From Sorex araneus (lineage: Eukaryota; Chordata; Mammalia; Eulipotyphla; Soricidae), in assembly GCF_027595985.1 (NCBI RefSeq), contig NC_073306.1:151894919-151958918 (forward strand): a DNA stretch of 64,000 nt, in the 5' to 3' direction. Positions 33,106-45,404 of this stretch are shown piece by piece; within the stretch, counting starts at the first letter, position 1; every line of letters begins with the position of its first letter. The position numbers were made by a program, and so were the translations under genes. The notes under the pieces are model-generated. The model was not told where the DNA came from. It ran no database searches and saw nothing but the letters and a program-made list of their open reading frames with translations.

Positions 33106-33840
33106 TCTTTCTTTTCTTTCTTTTTTCTTTTTTTAAAGATTTTATCATCCTCACTAGAAAACATAGCTGAAAATTTTAGCCAGTGCATTAAGCAAAGAAA
33201 TGAAAACAAATCATTTATTTACTGAAAAGAGAGAGAGAGAAAATTGTCAATGTTTACGGACCAATTTATAAAGCACAAGAGAATGAAATAAGGGATTCAG
33301 TAAAGTTGTGCGGCTGAGATATCAGTGTACAGCACGCCCAGCAATAACTAGGGAGCAGAATGGAAACAATATTCTATTGATTTTGTGAGCAGCTATTTTA
33401 ATCTTGTTGTTTCTAAATAGCACACGCATATTCCATTTATGGGCTTTTTTTAACCCAGTAATTTAGAAGAATGCTTTAAATTTTCATGTGGTTAAGAATA
33501 TTTTGTTTACATTTCTGTTAAATATTTTCATACTATTACTTGTGGTCAAATTACTCAACCGATGTGAACTTTGCAATGGCAAAATGCTTTAGAATTTTCT
33601 TTGGGCATATGATTTAGATATATTTAGTTTTTAGATGCATTACTTTAAAGTGTGGTAATTGCTAATTAATATGCTAAAAATAAATATGTATCTATTATTT
33701 AAGCTAATTATCATTTATTTAATCTTCCATGTTCTCGTTTTGATTAATTTGTGAAAGACTAAAATAACACATTTTCATTGTGCTGTAATCAAATTATTGA
33801 GTTCTAATGGTCTTTTGTTTTATATTTGATACTAGGCTGA
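33106..33840. promoter_or_regulatory. Repeat-free AT-rich block, candidate conserved element
   Basis: After 33230 there is no repeat. TAATTA cores lie at 33663–33668 and 33705–33710, with several homeodomain/POU-like AT motifs around them. Inference from composition and repeat absence only. Confidence 0.3.
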
Positions 33841-33919
33841 TTGGAATCAGATAGCTTCTTCAGTCAATATAAAATGGGTAATTATCTTATTACACATTTT
33901 AACTTGTCTTCATTTAAGT

Positions 33920-33973
33920 GTGTGTGTGATGTGGTGTGGTGTGATGTGTGTGTGTGTGTGTGTGTGTGTGTGT
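33920..33973. repeat. (TG)n microsatellite
   Basis: Imperfect then pure TG repeat, followed by a SINE-A fragment (33974–34062). Confidence 0.9.
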
Positions 33974-34062
33974 TGGGCCCAAATGAGGTGCCAGGGATTG
34001 AGCCAAGGTTGCCAGCACACAAGGCAAGTGCTTTAACCTCTGTAATACCTCTTTGGCACCTA
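33974..34062 (-). repeat. SINE-A 5' fragment
   Basis: ccagggattgagccaaggtt and acaaggcaagtgctttaacc. Confidence 0.65.
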
Positions 34063-34145
34063 GATTTAATATTTAACTGGATATATTCTTAAGTATAAAT
34101 TGATGAAGCCTTTTAAAAATTGTAGCTCTTTCGAGTCATTTTGTT

Positions 34146-34347
34146 TCATTTATATTTTCTTTCTTTTTTGGGGGGCGTCACACCCAGCGATGCACAGGGG
34201 TTACTCCTGGCTGTGCACTCAAGAATCGCCCCTGATGGTGCTCAGGGGACCATATGGGATGCTGGGAATCAAACCCATGTTGGCTGCGTGCAAGGCAAAT
34301 GCCCTACCTGCTGTGCTATCACTCCAGTCCCTCATTTATATTTTCTT
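34146..34347 (-). repeat. SINE-A with perfect 16-bp TSD
   Basis: TCATTTATATTTTCTT at 34146–34161 and 34332–34347 encloses a well-preserved SINE-A with a T-run tail on the left. Confidence 0.95.
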
Positions 34348-34599
34348 AAATGCCAAATAAGACTCTTTATGTCTCTTTTTTATCTTTTAGCAGAGGAGTT
34401 TAATTGTTGAGCTTGTTATAGCTCTTACACTGACTTTATTTTTATTGGTTTATATTTCCTGATATTCATGTGTTCTTGAGAGGTACTTTATAACTTTTCT
34501 TATAAAATATTAAGATAACTAATGCATACTGGTAAGCACTGTTTTACTATATGTCAAATATTTTATAATAAATATTGCAAAATTTCAAATACAAGCTTT

Positions 34600-34777
34600 T
34601 GGGGGAATTGGAACCACACCTGACAGGGTCAGGGGCTATTCCTGGCTATTGCTCATATATGTCTCTGGGCAGTGTCCAGGGGGCTATATGTGCTGCCAGG
34701 ATTTTGAACTAAGTTTTTAGTCACTCCAGCCACATGCAAGGCGCAAGCTTTACTTCTTTTACAATTTCTTTGGCCCC
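34600..34777 (-). repeat. SINE-A, old
   Basis: accacacctgacagggtcag, tgccaggattttgaacta and ccacatgcaaggcgcaag. Confidence 0.75.
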
Positions 34778-34794
34778 TGCAATAAAAATTTAAA

Positions 34795-34930
34795 GTAGGC
34801 ACTATTAATGCGATCATTTTACTAACATAACAAGGAATCAGAGGAGTTAAGTTACTTGCTGAGACCGCTCAGCCAGTGGGTGACTGTATGAAGGAATGGA
34901 TCCACATCTAACTCATTATTCAAAGTTGTG
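34795..34930 (-). repeat. MIR fragment
   Basis: ggcactattaatgcgatcat, gagttaagttacttgctgag and cagccagtgggtgactg are in reverse MIR order. Confidence 0.6.
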
Positions 34931-34971
34931 ATGTTCACAACTCCATGTTGCCTTACAAACATGTCGATTTT

Positions 34972-35148
34972 TGTTTGTTTATGTGGACCACACTTGGTGG
35001 TGCTTGGGGTTTACTCTTGGTTCTGTGCTCAGGGCTCCTTCTTGGAAGGGCTCAAGGGATAATGTGTGGTGTCAGGGACTGGACTTGTTTTGGTGACCTG
35101 CAAGGCAAGTAACTTAACTGCTGCTGTACTATCTCTCTGATCCCTGTC
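34972..35148 (-). repeat. SINE-A, old
   Basis: ggaccacacttggtggtgct, ggactggacttgttttgg and gtactatctctctgatccc. Confidence 0.8.
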
Positions 35149-35494
35149 TCATTTTTCCTAAAAAATGTTTTGTAAGCCTGGTGTTTAGCAAAGATATTTA
35201 ATTTTTTTTAGTTCCTGATTTTAGTAATGATTCTTTTCTTCTCATGCTTTAAAAAAGTTTGTCCCTAATTCATTTGAAAATTACACAATATAAGGAGAGA
35301 AAATACTAATTTTGAAATATATAAGTCAATTCCATAACTATTGTTTAATTTAAAATTAATTTCCTCAGGAATCAATCACAAAATCCCGTTAATCACCGAT
35401 TTCTCAGGTAGGCTAAGTAACATCTCATTTCGTCCTTTCCCTGAGATCTTAGAAGTCCATCTCGACTCGGCCCTCCTAATGATGTTGCACTGGG

Positions 35495-35640
35495 GGATCT
35501 TCAGGGTCAGGGGAATGAGATCCAGCTTGTTACTGAATTTTGCATATGAATACACCATGGGAAGCTTGCAAGGCTGTCCCATGTGGGCAGGAAACTCTCA
35601 GAAGATTGCCAGTTTCTCCCAGAGGGAGAAGTAGGCTACA
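35495..35640 (-). repeat. SINE-B, partial, alternative 3' end
   Basis: ttcagggtcaggggaatgag is followed by a diverged SINE-B body (gggaagcttgcaaggctgtc). Confidence 0.65.
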
Positions 35641-36239
35641 AGATATCACTTCTAAGAGCTTGCTTTTAAGTCTCTCTCTGGATGTTGGCCATTGATGGGA
35701 TTACGCACACCTGGGTTCCTCTGCCAGTACCTTCATGTATGAGGCCTGTCCAAACATGTGGAGAGGGGCCTCCAGCATGGCTGTGGCTAGATTCCGGTGG
35801 TTTTTGGCCACCGGGAGCTCTGCTGTGTACTATAGAAGAAAGGTGGATGCATATTTAGGGTATTTCCAGGAAAATCATGAGCCTTTGGGAGGGGGATATC
35901 CATTTGAGGATTGTGCAATGAGCTTGTATAATCATACATGGCCTGTGCAAAAATGGCAGAGAAGCATCACAAAGGTGTTTAGATAGGAGAAAATGGGGGG
36001 CTATTGGTCTAGGATGGGTCCTCTGTTCAGTCTTTACTTGCCAATTCTGTCCAGTGAGCAGTTCAGGGTCCTTATTAATACAAAGTATTTCTGAGTCCAA
36101 TCAAAGTAAAAATATTGTCTGTGCAGGATTGTGACAGGGATGGTGTCCTGCAAGGCAAATAACTTTCCTGCTACACTATTTCTCTGATACCTGTTTAATT
36201 TTTAAAAATGTTTTGTAATCTTGGAAACAACTTTGTCTG

Positions 36240-36242
<3 letters not shown>
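35641..36242. other. Intergenic sequence with a SINE-A trace
   Basis: A short SINE-A 5' trace at about 36130–36195 (ctgcaaggcaaataac). Otherwise nothing recognised. Confidence 0.45.

Positions 36243-36282
<40 letters not shown>
36243..36282. repeat. (TG)n microsatellite
   Basis: Pure TG, about 20 units. Confidence 0.97.
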
Positions 36283-36284
<2 letters not shown>

Positions 36285-36709
36285 ACTTCCTAATTCCAAG
36301 AAAGTCTTCCATTTTGTCAAACAGGAAAGAAGGCACAGAGTGACACAAACTGGGGATGATTTGATGATAGTGCTTTCCTGAGCCTGGTCACATCTCTTGC
36401 TTTCTTCCTGGTTATCTCTTGGCCTCAGGTTCTTGCATCACTGTTGGATAAAAAGTTCAGGGTTGTTACCTCTGCTGTTGGTTTTGATGGTGGTTATAAG
36501 AGTTGTCCTTCATTTGGGGGGCAGTAACTAGGAGCCATATTAAGCAGGCTTTCATTTTAAATCTTAGAAATATGAAAAAATTATTCATCTGATTCTTTCA
36601 AATAAGGAGTCACTTTTGTGTACTTCTCTGAAAGAAAGGAGGGAATTAAGGATGTCCATGGTCTCATGAACAGCAAGATTGAATTTTCAAATGAAAAATA
36701 CAAGTCCTC

Positions 36710-37067
36710 CCCTTTTTATTGAAATACCATAAATCACACAGTTGCAAAGTTGTTCATGATTCGGTTTCAGTCATACAATATTCCAACACCTGTTCCTCCA
36801 CCAGTGTACATTTCCCACCACCAATGTCCCCAGTTTCCTTCCTGCCACCATCCCCTGCAGCCTGCTTCTATGGCAGACACATTTTTTTTTGAGGGGGTCA
36901 CACCCGGCAATGCTCAGGGGTTATTCCTGGCTCTGCACTCAGAAATTACTCCTGGCAGTGCTCGGGGGAACCATATGGAATGCTGGGAATCGAACCCGGG
37001 TCAGCCACATGCAAGGCAGACACCCTACCCGCTGTGTTAGCACTCCAGCCCCTATGGCAGACACTTT

Positions 37068-37121
<54 letters not shown>

Positions 37122-37205
37122 CATTGTGGTTTGCAATACAGGTACTGAAAATTTATCACGTATATTATTTTACTTTCAGCACTCAGTTCTTGTCCAAAAA
37201 ATTTT
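36710..37205 (-). mobile_element. L1 3' end (minus), carrying a SINE-A
   Basis: cagtcatacaatattccaac, ccagtgtacatttcccacca and ctatggcagacac; after the SINE the (TC)n tract (37071–37115) and gtggtttgcaatacaggta follow. Confidence 0.9.
36868..37064 (-). repeat. SINE-A with 13-bp TSD inside the L1
   Basis: CTATGGCAGACAC at 36868–36880 and 37052–37064, the duplicated L1 target; SINE-A at 36881–37051. Confidence 0.95.
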
Positions 37206-38985
37206 TTTTTAAAAACGTGAAGTATTTTCCAGGAAAAAAATACAGTTTAGAGATTTTATCTTCTCATCTGCAGGCTGCAGTAAGAGACAAGAAAATTTTG
37301 ACACTCTTGGGTGGTGGAACAGAGTGGGCCTTCTGGTCAACTTACAGAAGCATCTGCACTGGAGATACAACCACTTTGCCCAGACAAGGAATTATTTGAA
37401 AAGAATCTCACTTGGCAAAGGCAAGCTCTCCAAACCCAGTTGCAGACGTAACTGAAGTGCAAAGCAGAAACAGATGCTTCTAATTTCTCTCTTGCCTAAG
37501 AAAAATCACAGACGAATCATTAAGACAGGCAGGATTAGCTTTCAGTATAATAGGAAGCTAGGTTTTTCACGAGAATAATCCTTGACTTTCCAAGATGTGG
37601 TATGTTCTCAGTGTGATTCGAATGTTTCCTAACCTGCCAAATTCCATAGTGGGTGGTGACGTCTTCAACAGTGAGCATGCTCAAGAGGGCAGAGGTCTCT
37701 CTTAACTGAAAGACAGAGGGTCTGAGTGGCAGGACTTCATAGCCGAATCTGGATTATTGGTGATCTTTGATCTCCAATGCTTGATGAGTTCTCACTAGTC
37801 GGTGTTATGCATTTGCTTTCCTTAGTCTTATTTAGAACAAAAATCCAAAGTCATCAGCATAGGAGAAAAAGCATGCACAGGCAGTGTGGTGGTAAGTTAT
37901 GCCCAGGCACTGGATATCATCCCTGTAGTTTATTAGCTGGAGGTTGGGGGACATTTCCCTTGAGGGCTCTTCACCTAGCTTTCCCTGTGTGTACAATGAT
38001 GACACGAATGTCCCCCCTTCAGAATGGGTGTGGAGAGAAAGATAAATGCATGCAGATCCCTGGAATGGAAAAGATGCTTAAGAGCTCCTGTTACTCCACA
38101 CAAGTCAGGTTCGTTTGGAACTAAGGGGCTTCCTAGGATGAGGGGTAAAACTGGGACAGTCTCAGGAGTTATGACAGGGAAGTAATTGCCATGGAACGCA
38201 CAGACCTCACTTGTGCCTTGGAGACACCTGTCAGTTTGGGCGGAGAGGGAACATTCGAGAAAGCTGAGCCCCCACACTCTGCTCCTCTGCAGTGGCAGGT
38301 GTCCCTCACATCTCACACCTTTCTGCCGCTCGGGGAACTTCTCGGAAGCTTTCCCAGCACGAGCTGCCAAGTCGTTCCATTGGGGCAGAATGGACAGAAA
38401 AGAAAACATGCTTACATTTTTCCCCAGTGCCCATGAACTCTAAAACGCCCACTTCCTACAAAGCGAAATCTTTTATTCTGGTGACTAAATTTTAGCTAGA
38501 ACTCAGAAGTAAAATCCCTTTCATCCTCAGGTGTGGCTTTTTGTGAATTCCCATAACAGCTTCAATACTTGTTTTGGAGAAAGATGGGAGCATTTGAAAA
38601 CTACGAAAGATAAGTAACCACTTGGAGTAAGTTGGAATGAAGAGACAGAGAGAAAGATTCCTGGGAACGGGATCAGCTATGGCATGTTCATCCAGGAGTG
38701 CCGGGAATTTCTGGCAGTTCTGTGGCGTGGGGCCACTTCCAGTGATACTCAGTCTGGCACTGAGGGCCTGGCAGCTCACTGGTCAGCCTGGGGGTCCCGG
38801 GAGACACCAGAGCTGCCCTTGGGGCTGAGTGGGTTGCAGAGTTAGAAGCTGTGACCTCGTGTGCAAGGTACGTTCCTCAAGCTCTTTTCCTGGCCTGCTA
38901 CTGTGTTTTAGAAGAGATACAGAGAGTTTCTAACACTTTATATCTTAGAAGAGATACAAAGAAGTTCCGCTTGAACAGTTCAATA
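37206..38985. other. Intergenic sequence, nothing recognised
   Basis: Minus ORF 37975–38409 (144 codons) has no recognisable domain and overlaps plus ORFs. I do not call it a gene. Confidence 0.5.
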
Positions 38986-38999
38986 TTGTCTTTTGTTTT

Positions 39000-39168
39000 T
39001 TGTTTTTTTGGATCACACCTGGTGATGCACAGGGGTTACTCCTGGCTCTGCACTCAGGAATTACCTTTGCTGGTACTCAGGGGACCATATGGGATGCTCA
39101 GAATCGAACCTGGGTCGGCCACGTACAAGGCAAATGCCCTACCCACTGTGGTATTGCTCTAGCCCCCA
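39000..39168 (-). repeat. SINE-A, full length
   Basis: ggatcacacctggtgatgca, ggaccatatgggatgctcag and aatcgaacctgggtcgg. Confidence 0.95.
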
Positions 39169-39639
39169 AAAACAAATATTTTCTTAAGATTCTTTGGAAG
39201 CTATCGAAAAGTGAGATTTTTTTCTTCTATCCGAGATGGTGAAGTTCTAGAATGAATAGGAGACAAAAAAATCTCAAGGCTGGTTGGAGTCTTGGAGTTT
39301 GCTTCCCTGTTTCTCTTAATTTATAGATTCAATAGACTACCTGTGCTGTGTCAGCTCAATGACTTCAGAAAATCTTTTGTATAAACACCCACAAATGCTG
39401 ATGCACACAGTTTTGTGCCGATCCTAAAGTCTCCCATGTTCCCCAAGATCACAAACCATGTTGACTTCAGCAATGGATAAAGAAGGCAAAGCTAGGGAGC
39501 AAATTCAGAATGACAACTGGACCCTGAGAGGTGTCTGCGTATCCATGCATCACCCACTGTCTGTCCTGAAGTCTTCTTACCAACCCGCATGCATAACTTT
39601 GCTGTTTCCTAAGGATTTATTCAGGCTTACCAGGAAGTG

Positions 39640-39745
39640 ATTCAGTCTTGACTTTATTTTCTCCGGTGTAATCTTGGGTCAGTCATTTAACTTCTCTGAA
39701 GTTCATATGCAAAATCCCTGATATTCCCAGATTGGCAATGTAGGA
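39640..39745 (+). repeat. MIR fragment
   Basis: taatcttgggtcagtcattt, aacttctctgaagttcat, then aatccctgat, in MIR order. Confidence 0.6.
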
Positions 39746-40810
39746 GGTGGACCGCATAGCAGAATAAGCATATGATGAACATACCTTTAACTATCTAGAA
39801 CTTTTGTATTTTGTTGGTGCTATATGCATATTGAATTTTATATTCTGTAGGTGGTATTTTATGCACTTGTTCTCTTTCCCAAATACATTGTAAGCACCTT
39901 GCATGAAGGATCAGGCAGAAATCCCTTTTAAGATTCAACAAGGTGTTAGGCACATGGTCAATACCCAAGGGAATTTTTATTTAATCCTCTTAGCAACCTT
40001 CAAATAGCTTGTTAATGATTGTGAAAATATAATAGAATGTTAAAAAGGAATTGCCCAGGTTTCAATAGAGGCTTAATATATATGATATAGTCTAGGAGTG
40101 AACCATTATATGGAAATTAAAAGCATGTTTTTTAAGAATAGTGATACAATATTATATGAAGAAAGGCAGGTATGTATTAGTAAATCTTATATATTACGAG
40201 CATGTATAAAAGTCAAGAAGGAAAAAATCTGGGAGGCTATGTATTAGAATATTAGCAATGGTTGATCGAGATAATCTGATTTACTTTCCTATCCTGTTCC
40301 TGCTTGTTTAATGATCTATAAGGAGCGTTGAATTACTTTGCATGCAGGGAAAAGAGAAAATCTGAAACTTTCTCTTGTGTAAGGTGGAGGGGCAAACTCC
40401 TTTCAAGCAAACGTTCTGAGGGTGCTCCCTTACTGCTTTAGGGAGAGTGACCCTGTCAGCTAGTTCCCACTGCACCGCACTCTGTGTAGTAACAGAGCAG
40501 GGAGTCTTGTCCTATTGAATTAATTGTTCACCTCAAATTTAAAATGAGTTGTGGAGAGAAAGGAGTCCCACAGGGGCTGAATTACTTATTCATAAGTCCC
40601 TTGTCAATGATCTTGTGATTTCAAGGTCCCGAACAGGGTTTCTCTACTGCATTATGCCATTAGGAAAGTGGCATGTCTTTGTGTATATTCTTTGAGAACC
40701 CCAAAAATACCTACTAAGGACAGAAAATTGTATGCCAGAACCCTGGTTCCAGATCAGACACCTATTTCAGACATCCCTGACCTCCAGAGCGTGCCCCTGA
40801 TAGTCTAACA
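39746..40810. other. Intergenic sequence, nothing recognised
   Basis: No supported feature. Confidence 0.5.
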
Positions 40811-40935
40811 TGCTGGTTCAGACTCAAGGTGACATAATTGAGCTCTGTGACCATAGGGAAACAGTTTATCTGCTCTCAGTTCCATCTGGAAAATGGAGAG
40901 GCTTGTCTCATCCACAGGGAGATGACAGAGATTCA
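40811..40935 (+). repeat. MIR fragment
   Basis: ctggttcagactcaaggtga, gagctctgtgaccataggga and atctggaaaatggagagg. Confidence 0.65.
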
Positions 40936-41039
40936 GTCGCTCCCCCAACATAATACTGAAGACAACAGTTGTTGCGACTCCTACACAAGTAGCAGGTTTG
41001 GGGTGGGAGGAGCACAACTTGGATTATTAAGGAGCACCT

Positions 41040-41190
41040 CTTATTAGCTGTATGACCTTAGTGTTAATGAACCTGTCTGAGCCTCAGTCTTCATATCTGC
41101 AGAAAGGGGCCTACAAGGCCTTCTTCCAAAAGTGGGTTGAAAGAAGAGAGTTAGTATGTAACTAATGGGTTGTGTGACAAGTTGAAGAGT
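41040..41190 (+). repeat. MIR fragment
   Basis: ttagctgtatgaccttagtg, acctgtctgagcctcagtc and atctgcagaaagggg. Confidence 0.75.
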
Positions 41191-41273
41191 AGTTAAAAGG
41201 GGTGACCACAACCTGATGCCAGTCAACTACTGCCACCGGGGATCCAGAAGTGTGGTTCTTCTGTCAAATTTGA

Positions 41274-41830
41274 TTTTAAGAATTACATAGGACACAGCAG
41301 TCAAGAGTCCCGGTGGGCACCACAACACCGAGGAATTCTCCGGCTCCATGCCAAGCAGATATCACTGGGTCACCCCAGATGGAGCAGGTGCAGTCTCCCT
41401 GCCTTCTCCATATGGAATCCTGGCAAACATGAGCTTTTACAAGCATGGCTCCAGTATGTGGGTATCAGGACTATTCCTCTGAAGCACGTGGCTGCTTATG
41501 CAGCCACATGACCTTTCCTGATATGCAAAATGAGCAATGAAAATAAATGATCTAGCATCTGTCCCTGGGAGGCAGGCATGAATGGTGGTGGGAACACCCG
41601 AGCAAAATATAATGCTCAAAACTAGAGAGAGAGTATCTGAGCAATTGTCTGCCGTAGAGGCAGGGTAAGGACTGGGATGTAAGTGGGGAGGATAATGGGG
41701 ATATTGGTGGTGGGAAGTTTGCACTGGTGGAGGGATGGGTGATCAATCATTGTGTGGCTGAACATCAAACATGAAAGTTTTGTAACTGTATCTCATGGTG
41801 GCTCAATAAAAATTTTTTAAAATTACATAG
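41274..41830 (+). mobile_element. L1 3'-end insertion, older subtype
   Basis: A probable TSD (aattacatag at 41281–41290 and 41821–41830) flanks an insert. Its 3' half is L1-like: cactggtggagggatgggtg, gtaactgtatctcatggtgg, caataaaaa. The 5' 240 bp is not recognised. Confidence 0.7.
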
Positions 41831-42035
41831 AAAAATTACAGTCTTAATGTTGGCACACAGGGATTTTTCATGTCACCAGTGGTCAATTAGATTCTCATTT
41901 GTTTACCCATGCTCGCAGACATGGGATTGTACAGGGAGGGCAAGAAATTTGTATCCCACTCCTTCAACTGTGGGCTTGTCTTTATGACTTGTTTGGCCCA
42001 TAGATGCAGCATGAGCAAATCCAGGTAGATGCAAT

Positions 42036-42073
42036 TTGGAAGGCAGCTGTGCTAACCACTAGACCACCAATGC
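42036..42073 (-). pseudogene. tRNA-Gly (UCC) 5'-half pseudogene, TSD-flanked
   Basis: On the minus strand this reads GCATTGGTGGTCTAGTGGTT, then AGCACAGCTGCCTTCCAA. It follows the first 38 nt of tRNA-Gly(UCC), from the acceptor 5' strand through the D arm (box A) to the anticodon TCC, with a few changes. The anticodon 3' arm, T arm and box B are absent. Direct repeats ATGCAATTTGG (42029–42039 and 42085–42095) flank the 45-bp insert. Not a functional tRNA. Confidence 0.75.
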
Positions 42074-42095
42074 AACAGTGGTATATGCAATTTGG

Positions 42096-43730
42096 GCTAA
42101 TTCCTTTTATTTCTTCTTCTGGGAGCCACATTCCCAGAAAGAGAACTAAATGGCTTACTTGAACCATGTTACTCCAGCTTTCCCAAATTTCATTAAAAAG
42201 GAAATTGTTTGTTGTTACATATTATTGTGATTCTGAGATTATTGCAAAGCAAGCCCAGATTATCTAGCACCCTTAGGTTCCCAGTTTGAACTGGCCAGAG
42301 AGAGCATTCCACAAGTGACCAGGACAGTGTGTACTTAAATGTTGTCTGTAGGGTAATTCTGGCCTCCACAATTATAAAGTGATTTTCATAGTTTATGGGA
42401 GTGTGAGCCCAATTGACATCCTACAAAATTTTTGTTTTGTGTTCATTTGGCATCTGAGAAACATATCCACGGTCGACCTATCTACCACTTATCTTGTAGA
42501 CCTTCAAGGACAAATGTTACCTTAGTAGTGTCAGAGTTAGGCATAACCCTAATAGGATAATACATGGCAAAAATGATGGCATTAGAGTTGTTTTCTGCTC
42601 AGAAGTTTTAAAAGTATAACTATTTTACCAACATAGATGATAGAGATAATATATTAAGAATTCAGATGGGAACCATCAAACTTAAGAGATCTAGAGGAAT
42701 CCAGATGCACTGTGAGGAGAATTCAACACCACCTTCTAGGAAAGTGCCAAGGAAGAAGCAGGAAGCGTGTGCATCTGGGCCCCGGAGGGAGGGAGGATAG
42801 ATTCAGTCAGTTGGGAATGTAGCTCAGAGGAAGTGAGGACCAGCCTGGGCTTTTAGCACTGTCATTCAAAGATGGAGAACTTTGTTTACATAGGGTGGGA
42901 ACAGCATTCTAAATGAGAAAGACATCTGCAAAGGTGCTTGTGAGATGAGTAGTTGGTGCATGTGAAGATACAACTGTCAGCTAACCTAGAGTCAGCTCTA
43001 CATGGAGCCGTTGCTGAAGGCGGCTGTTGGTCATAATCCCTTACTCTGTGCATTCAGGGTTCTTCTCCCAACAGGATCTCAGTCTCCACGCCTTGCACCT
43101 GGACCACCCTGAGAACTGGCATATAAAAGTGTTGCCTTTCAATGCTGGGAATTATTATTTTGTGGTTTATTTTTTCTCTCTTGAAATGTGGGCTCTTAAA
43201 ACACTCCCTTTCAGACATTACTTGAGTCTAAGAATCTCTTGAAGAGGCTACAAGATGGAATTCTACTCAACAGCCTTGGCTCAGCTCCCCGCTACCCCTC
43301 ACTCCCATCTCTTTGTAGTCAGCAATGCGAGATCACCAGCTTTCATTCACAGCCTGGTCAAGGAGATGATTCAAGTCCCAGTCAATATCTGAGTCTTGAA
43401 GTGCAAACCACCGGGCAGAGAGCCATGCGATCTCAGAAGAGTAACGGATAATGAATGGTTCTCTTGAGGAAGCTTTGAATTAATTTGCTATGCAACAATT
43501 GCTCCCTGGAACAGGTATTAAGAGATTGTCCAGGGCATCATCTGTAACGGTTGTATGTTGGTGATGCCAAGGATTAACAAAAGAAAACCGAATGATAAGA
43601 TGGGGTAGAAAAAAATATGGTGGTTTTCTTAGCAGTATGTAAGGAGCACTAATGTAGTTGCTTACCTATATTTCCTTTGGCCCTCTTCAACTGTATCTCA
43701 TATTTCCCCCAAATGCTCATGTTCCAGGGT
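42096..43730. other. Intergenic sequence, nothing recognised
   Basis: No supported feature. Confidence 0.5.
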
Positions 43731-43734
43731 GGTG

Positions 43735-43850
43735 ATACGGTGTTCTGGAAAGAATCCAGCCTTTGCAATGAAGGGAGATCCAGATTTGAATTCCAAGAGT
43801 GTCATCCATGAGCTATGAGAAGGTAAGTCACTGAATGGAGTTGACAAACT
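43735..43850 (+). repeat. MIR fragment
   Basis: ctggaaagaatccagccttt, gatccagatttgaattcc and tgagctatgagaaggtaag. Confidence 0.55.
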
Positions 43851-44689
43851 CTTTTCTTTGTAGGGACCACCCCTGGGAATGTCAGTGAACAAACCCATAC
43901 TAATCATGAGCTTATTACTTAATCTATTGTCCCAGGCCTTAGAAGTGACCATTTGAAGTCAGCCCAGATGACCCTAGCATACTCATCGTAAGATGGCAGG
44001 CCCATTGCCTTGTGTTTGCCATCCCCTTTGTGGAGATGCTTTGGGAGGGCCATCACTCCACACATCCTGTGGCTGGACCCCACCCAGGGCTTCCCAGTAT
44101 GTACAGGTAAAGGCAGCAGTTAGCTCCAACTCAGCAGTGAGATCTGGGCTCTGTAGCCTCCTTGTGTGAATCAGACTCCGGCCTGGACCCCTGAGAGGAG
44201 CTCACAGCTTCTTGGGGCTCTGAACTTTCCCTACGGTTTGTTTTCCTGATTCTGTAAAATTACTCAACCTCCATGGAGAACTTTCCTCAATTACTTGGGT
44301 GCCCTAAATCCTGGCCTCAGGCTCAACATGTGGCAATTCAACCATACAGTCCTTTTTTCAAACATTCTCTTTCCAGAATTTTATGAGATGATAAAGTTGC
44401 CTAGAACATAAGAGACAACTAATTTAAACAGATTTTCTTTCATCTTTATCATGGATACAAAGTGCAGAAACATGGGGAATATCCTTTTTTAATAAAACAA
44501 AATCTCTTCAGGTAAATTTCCTGTACTTTCTGTGTAACAAGTTTGGTGGAAAGTCAGGCCAATGAGGCTTGAACTGGGCAGATACTGGGGTTGGGGATGG
44601 CCAGTGATTCTCAGCCAAGCAGGGCGGCAATTCGATGCCAGGGTCCAAAGCGTGTAATGCTGCTCTGGCTTTTTGATTAAAGGGATTAC

Positions 44690-44838
44690 TTGTCAGCACT
44701 GTCGGCCTAGCAGTGCTCAGAGTCTCCAACACTGAACTTGGCAAGGCTCAAGGGACCATGTAATTCTGGGGGTTCAAACATGGGTTGACCACATGCTACA
44801 TATGTACCCTAATATTTGTAGTACCTCCTAGCCCTTGA
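44690..44838 (-). repeat. SINE-A, old
   Basis: cctagcagtgctcagagtc, gggttcaaacatgggttgac and agtacctcctagccc. Confidence 0.65.
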
Positions 44839-45181
44839 ATTTTCTTTTAAGGTAGGCATATTAGTGCTTGCTTTGTAGAGACAGTGCAACAATGCTTTGA
44901 ACCTTTCACAGAGTTGTTTGGTGTGGAGTAAGACATTCACTCAAGGGAAGCCGTCCCTGCCCCTTGTCGGGGAATAAACTCAGGGAGTGTAGGCCAGGCC
45001 GACAGTCCCATCCTGCTGTTATTGGCAAACACAATGTCCAGCATAAGGAACATAGGGAAATAGTCCTTTGTCTGCCCAGTGAGAGGGAAAGGGATCACAC
45101 ATTATAAAAGTTTTCACAACTCTCCATTTGGATTTGGGCAAAATATCCAAGATCAGACTTTCTGATTCTTGTGGGCCAAGT

Positions 45182-45362
45182 TTTTCTTTTGGTGGTTTTG
45201 GTTCTTGGGGTCATAGCTAGTGAAGCTCAGGGGTAGTCCTAGCTCTGTGCTCAGGAATATTTTCTGATAATGCTAGGGGACCAAATGTAGGGTTGAGGAT
45301 GGAACCAGGAGCAGCCACTCTCAAGGCAAGCACCCTAATCCCTTTACTAACTCTTTGTCCCA
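45182..45362 (-). repeat. SINE-A just beyond the LDB2 3' end
   Basis: ggggtcatagctagtgaagc, gctctgtgctcaggaatat, ggatggaaccaggagcagcc and ctaactctttgtccc. Confidence 0.8.
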
Positions 45363-45379
45363 ATGGGCGGAGTTTTGTA

Positions 45380-45385
45380 TTTATT
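45380..45385 (-). promoter_or_regulatory. LDB2: Poly(A) signal AATAAA of LDB2 (distal candidate)
   Basis: A second AATAAA on the minus strand, 47 bases beyond the first and just before the SINE at 45182–45362. Either signal, or both, may be used. Confidence 0.45.
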
Positions 45386-45404
45386 TAATGAATCACCAAA
45401 CTCA

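Noticed and set aside
37975-38409. 144-codon minus ORF
   Set aside because: No domain, overlapped by several plus frames; chance ORF in GC-balanced unique DNA.
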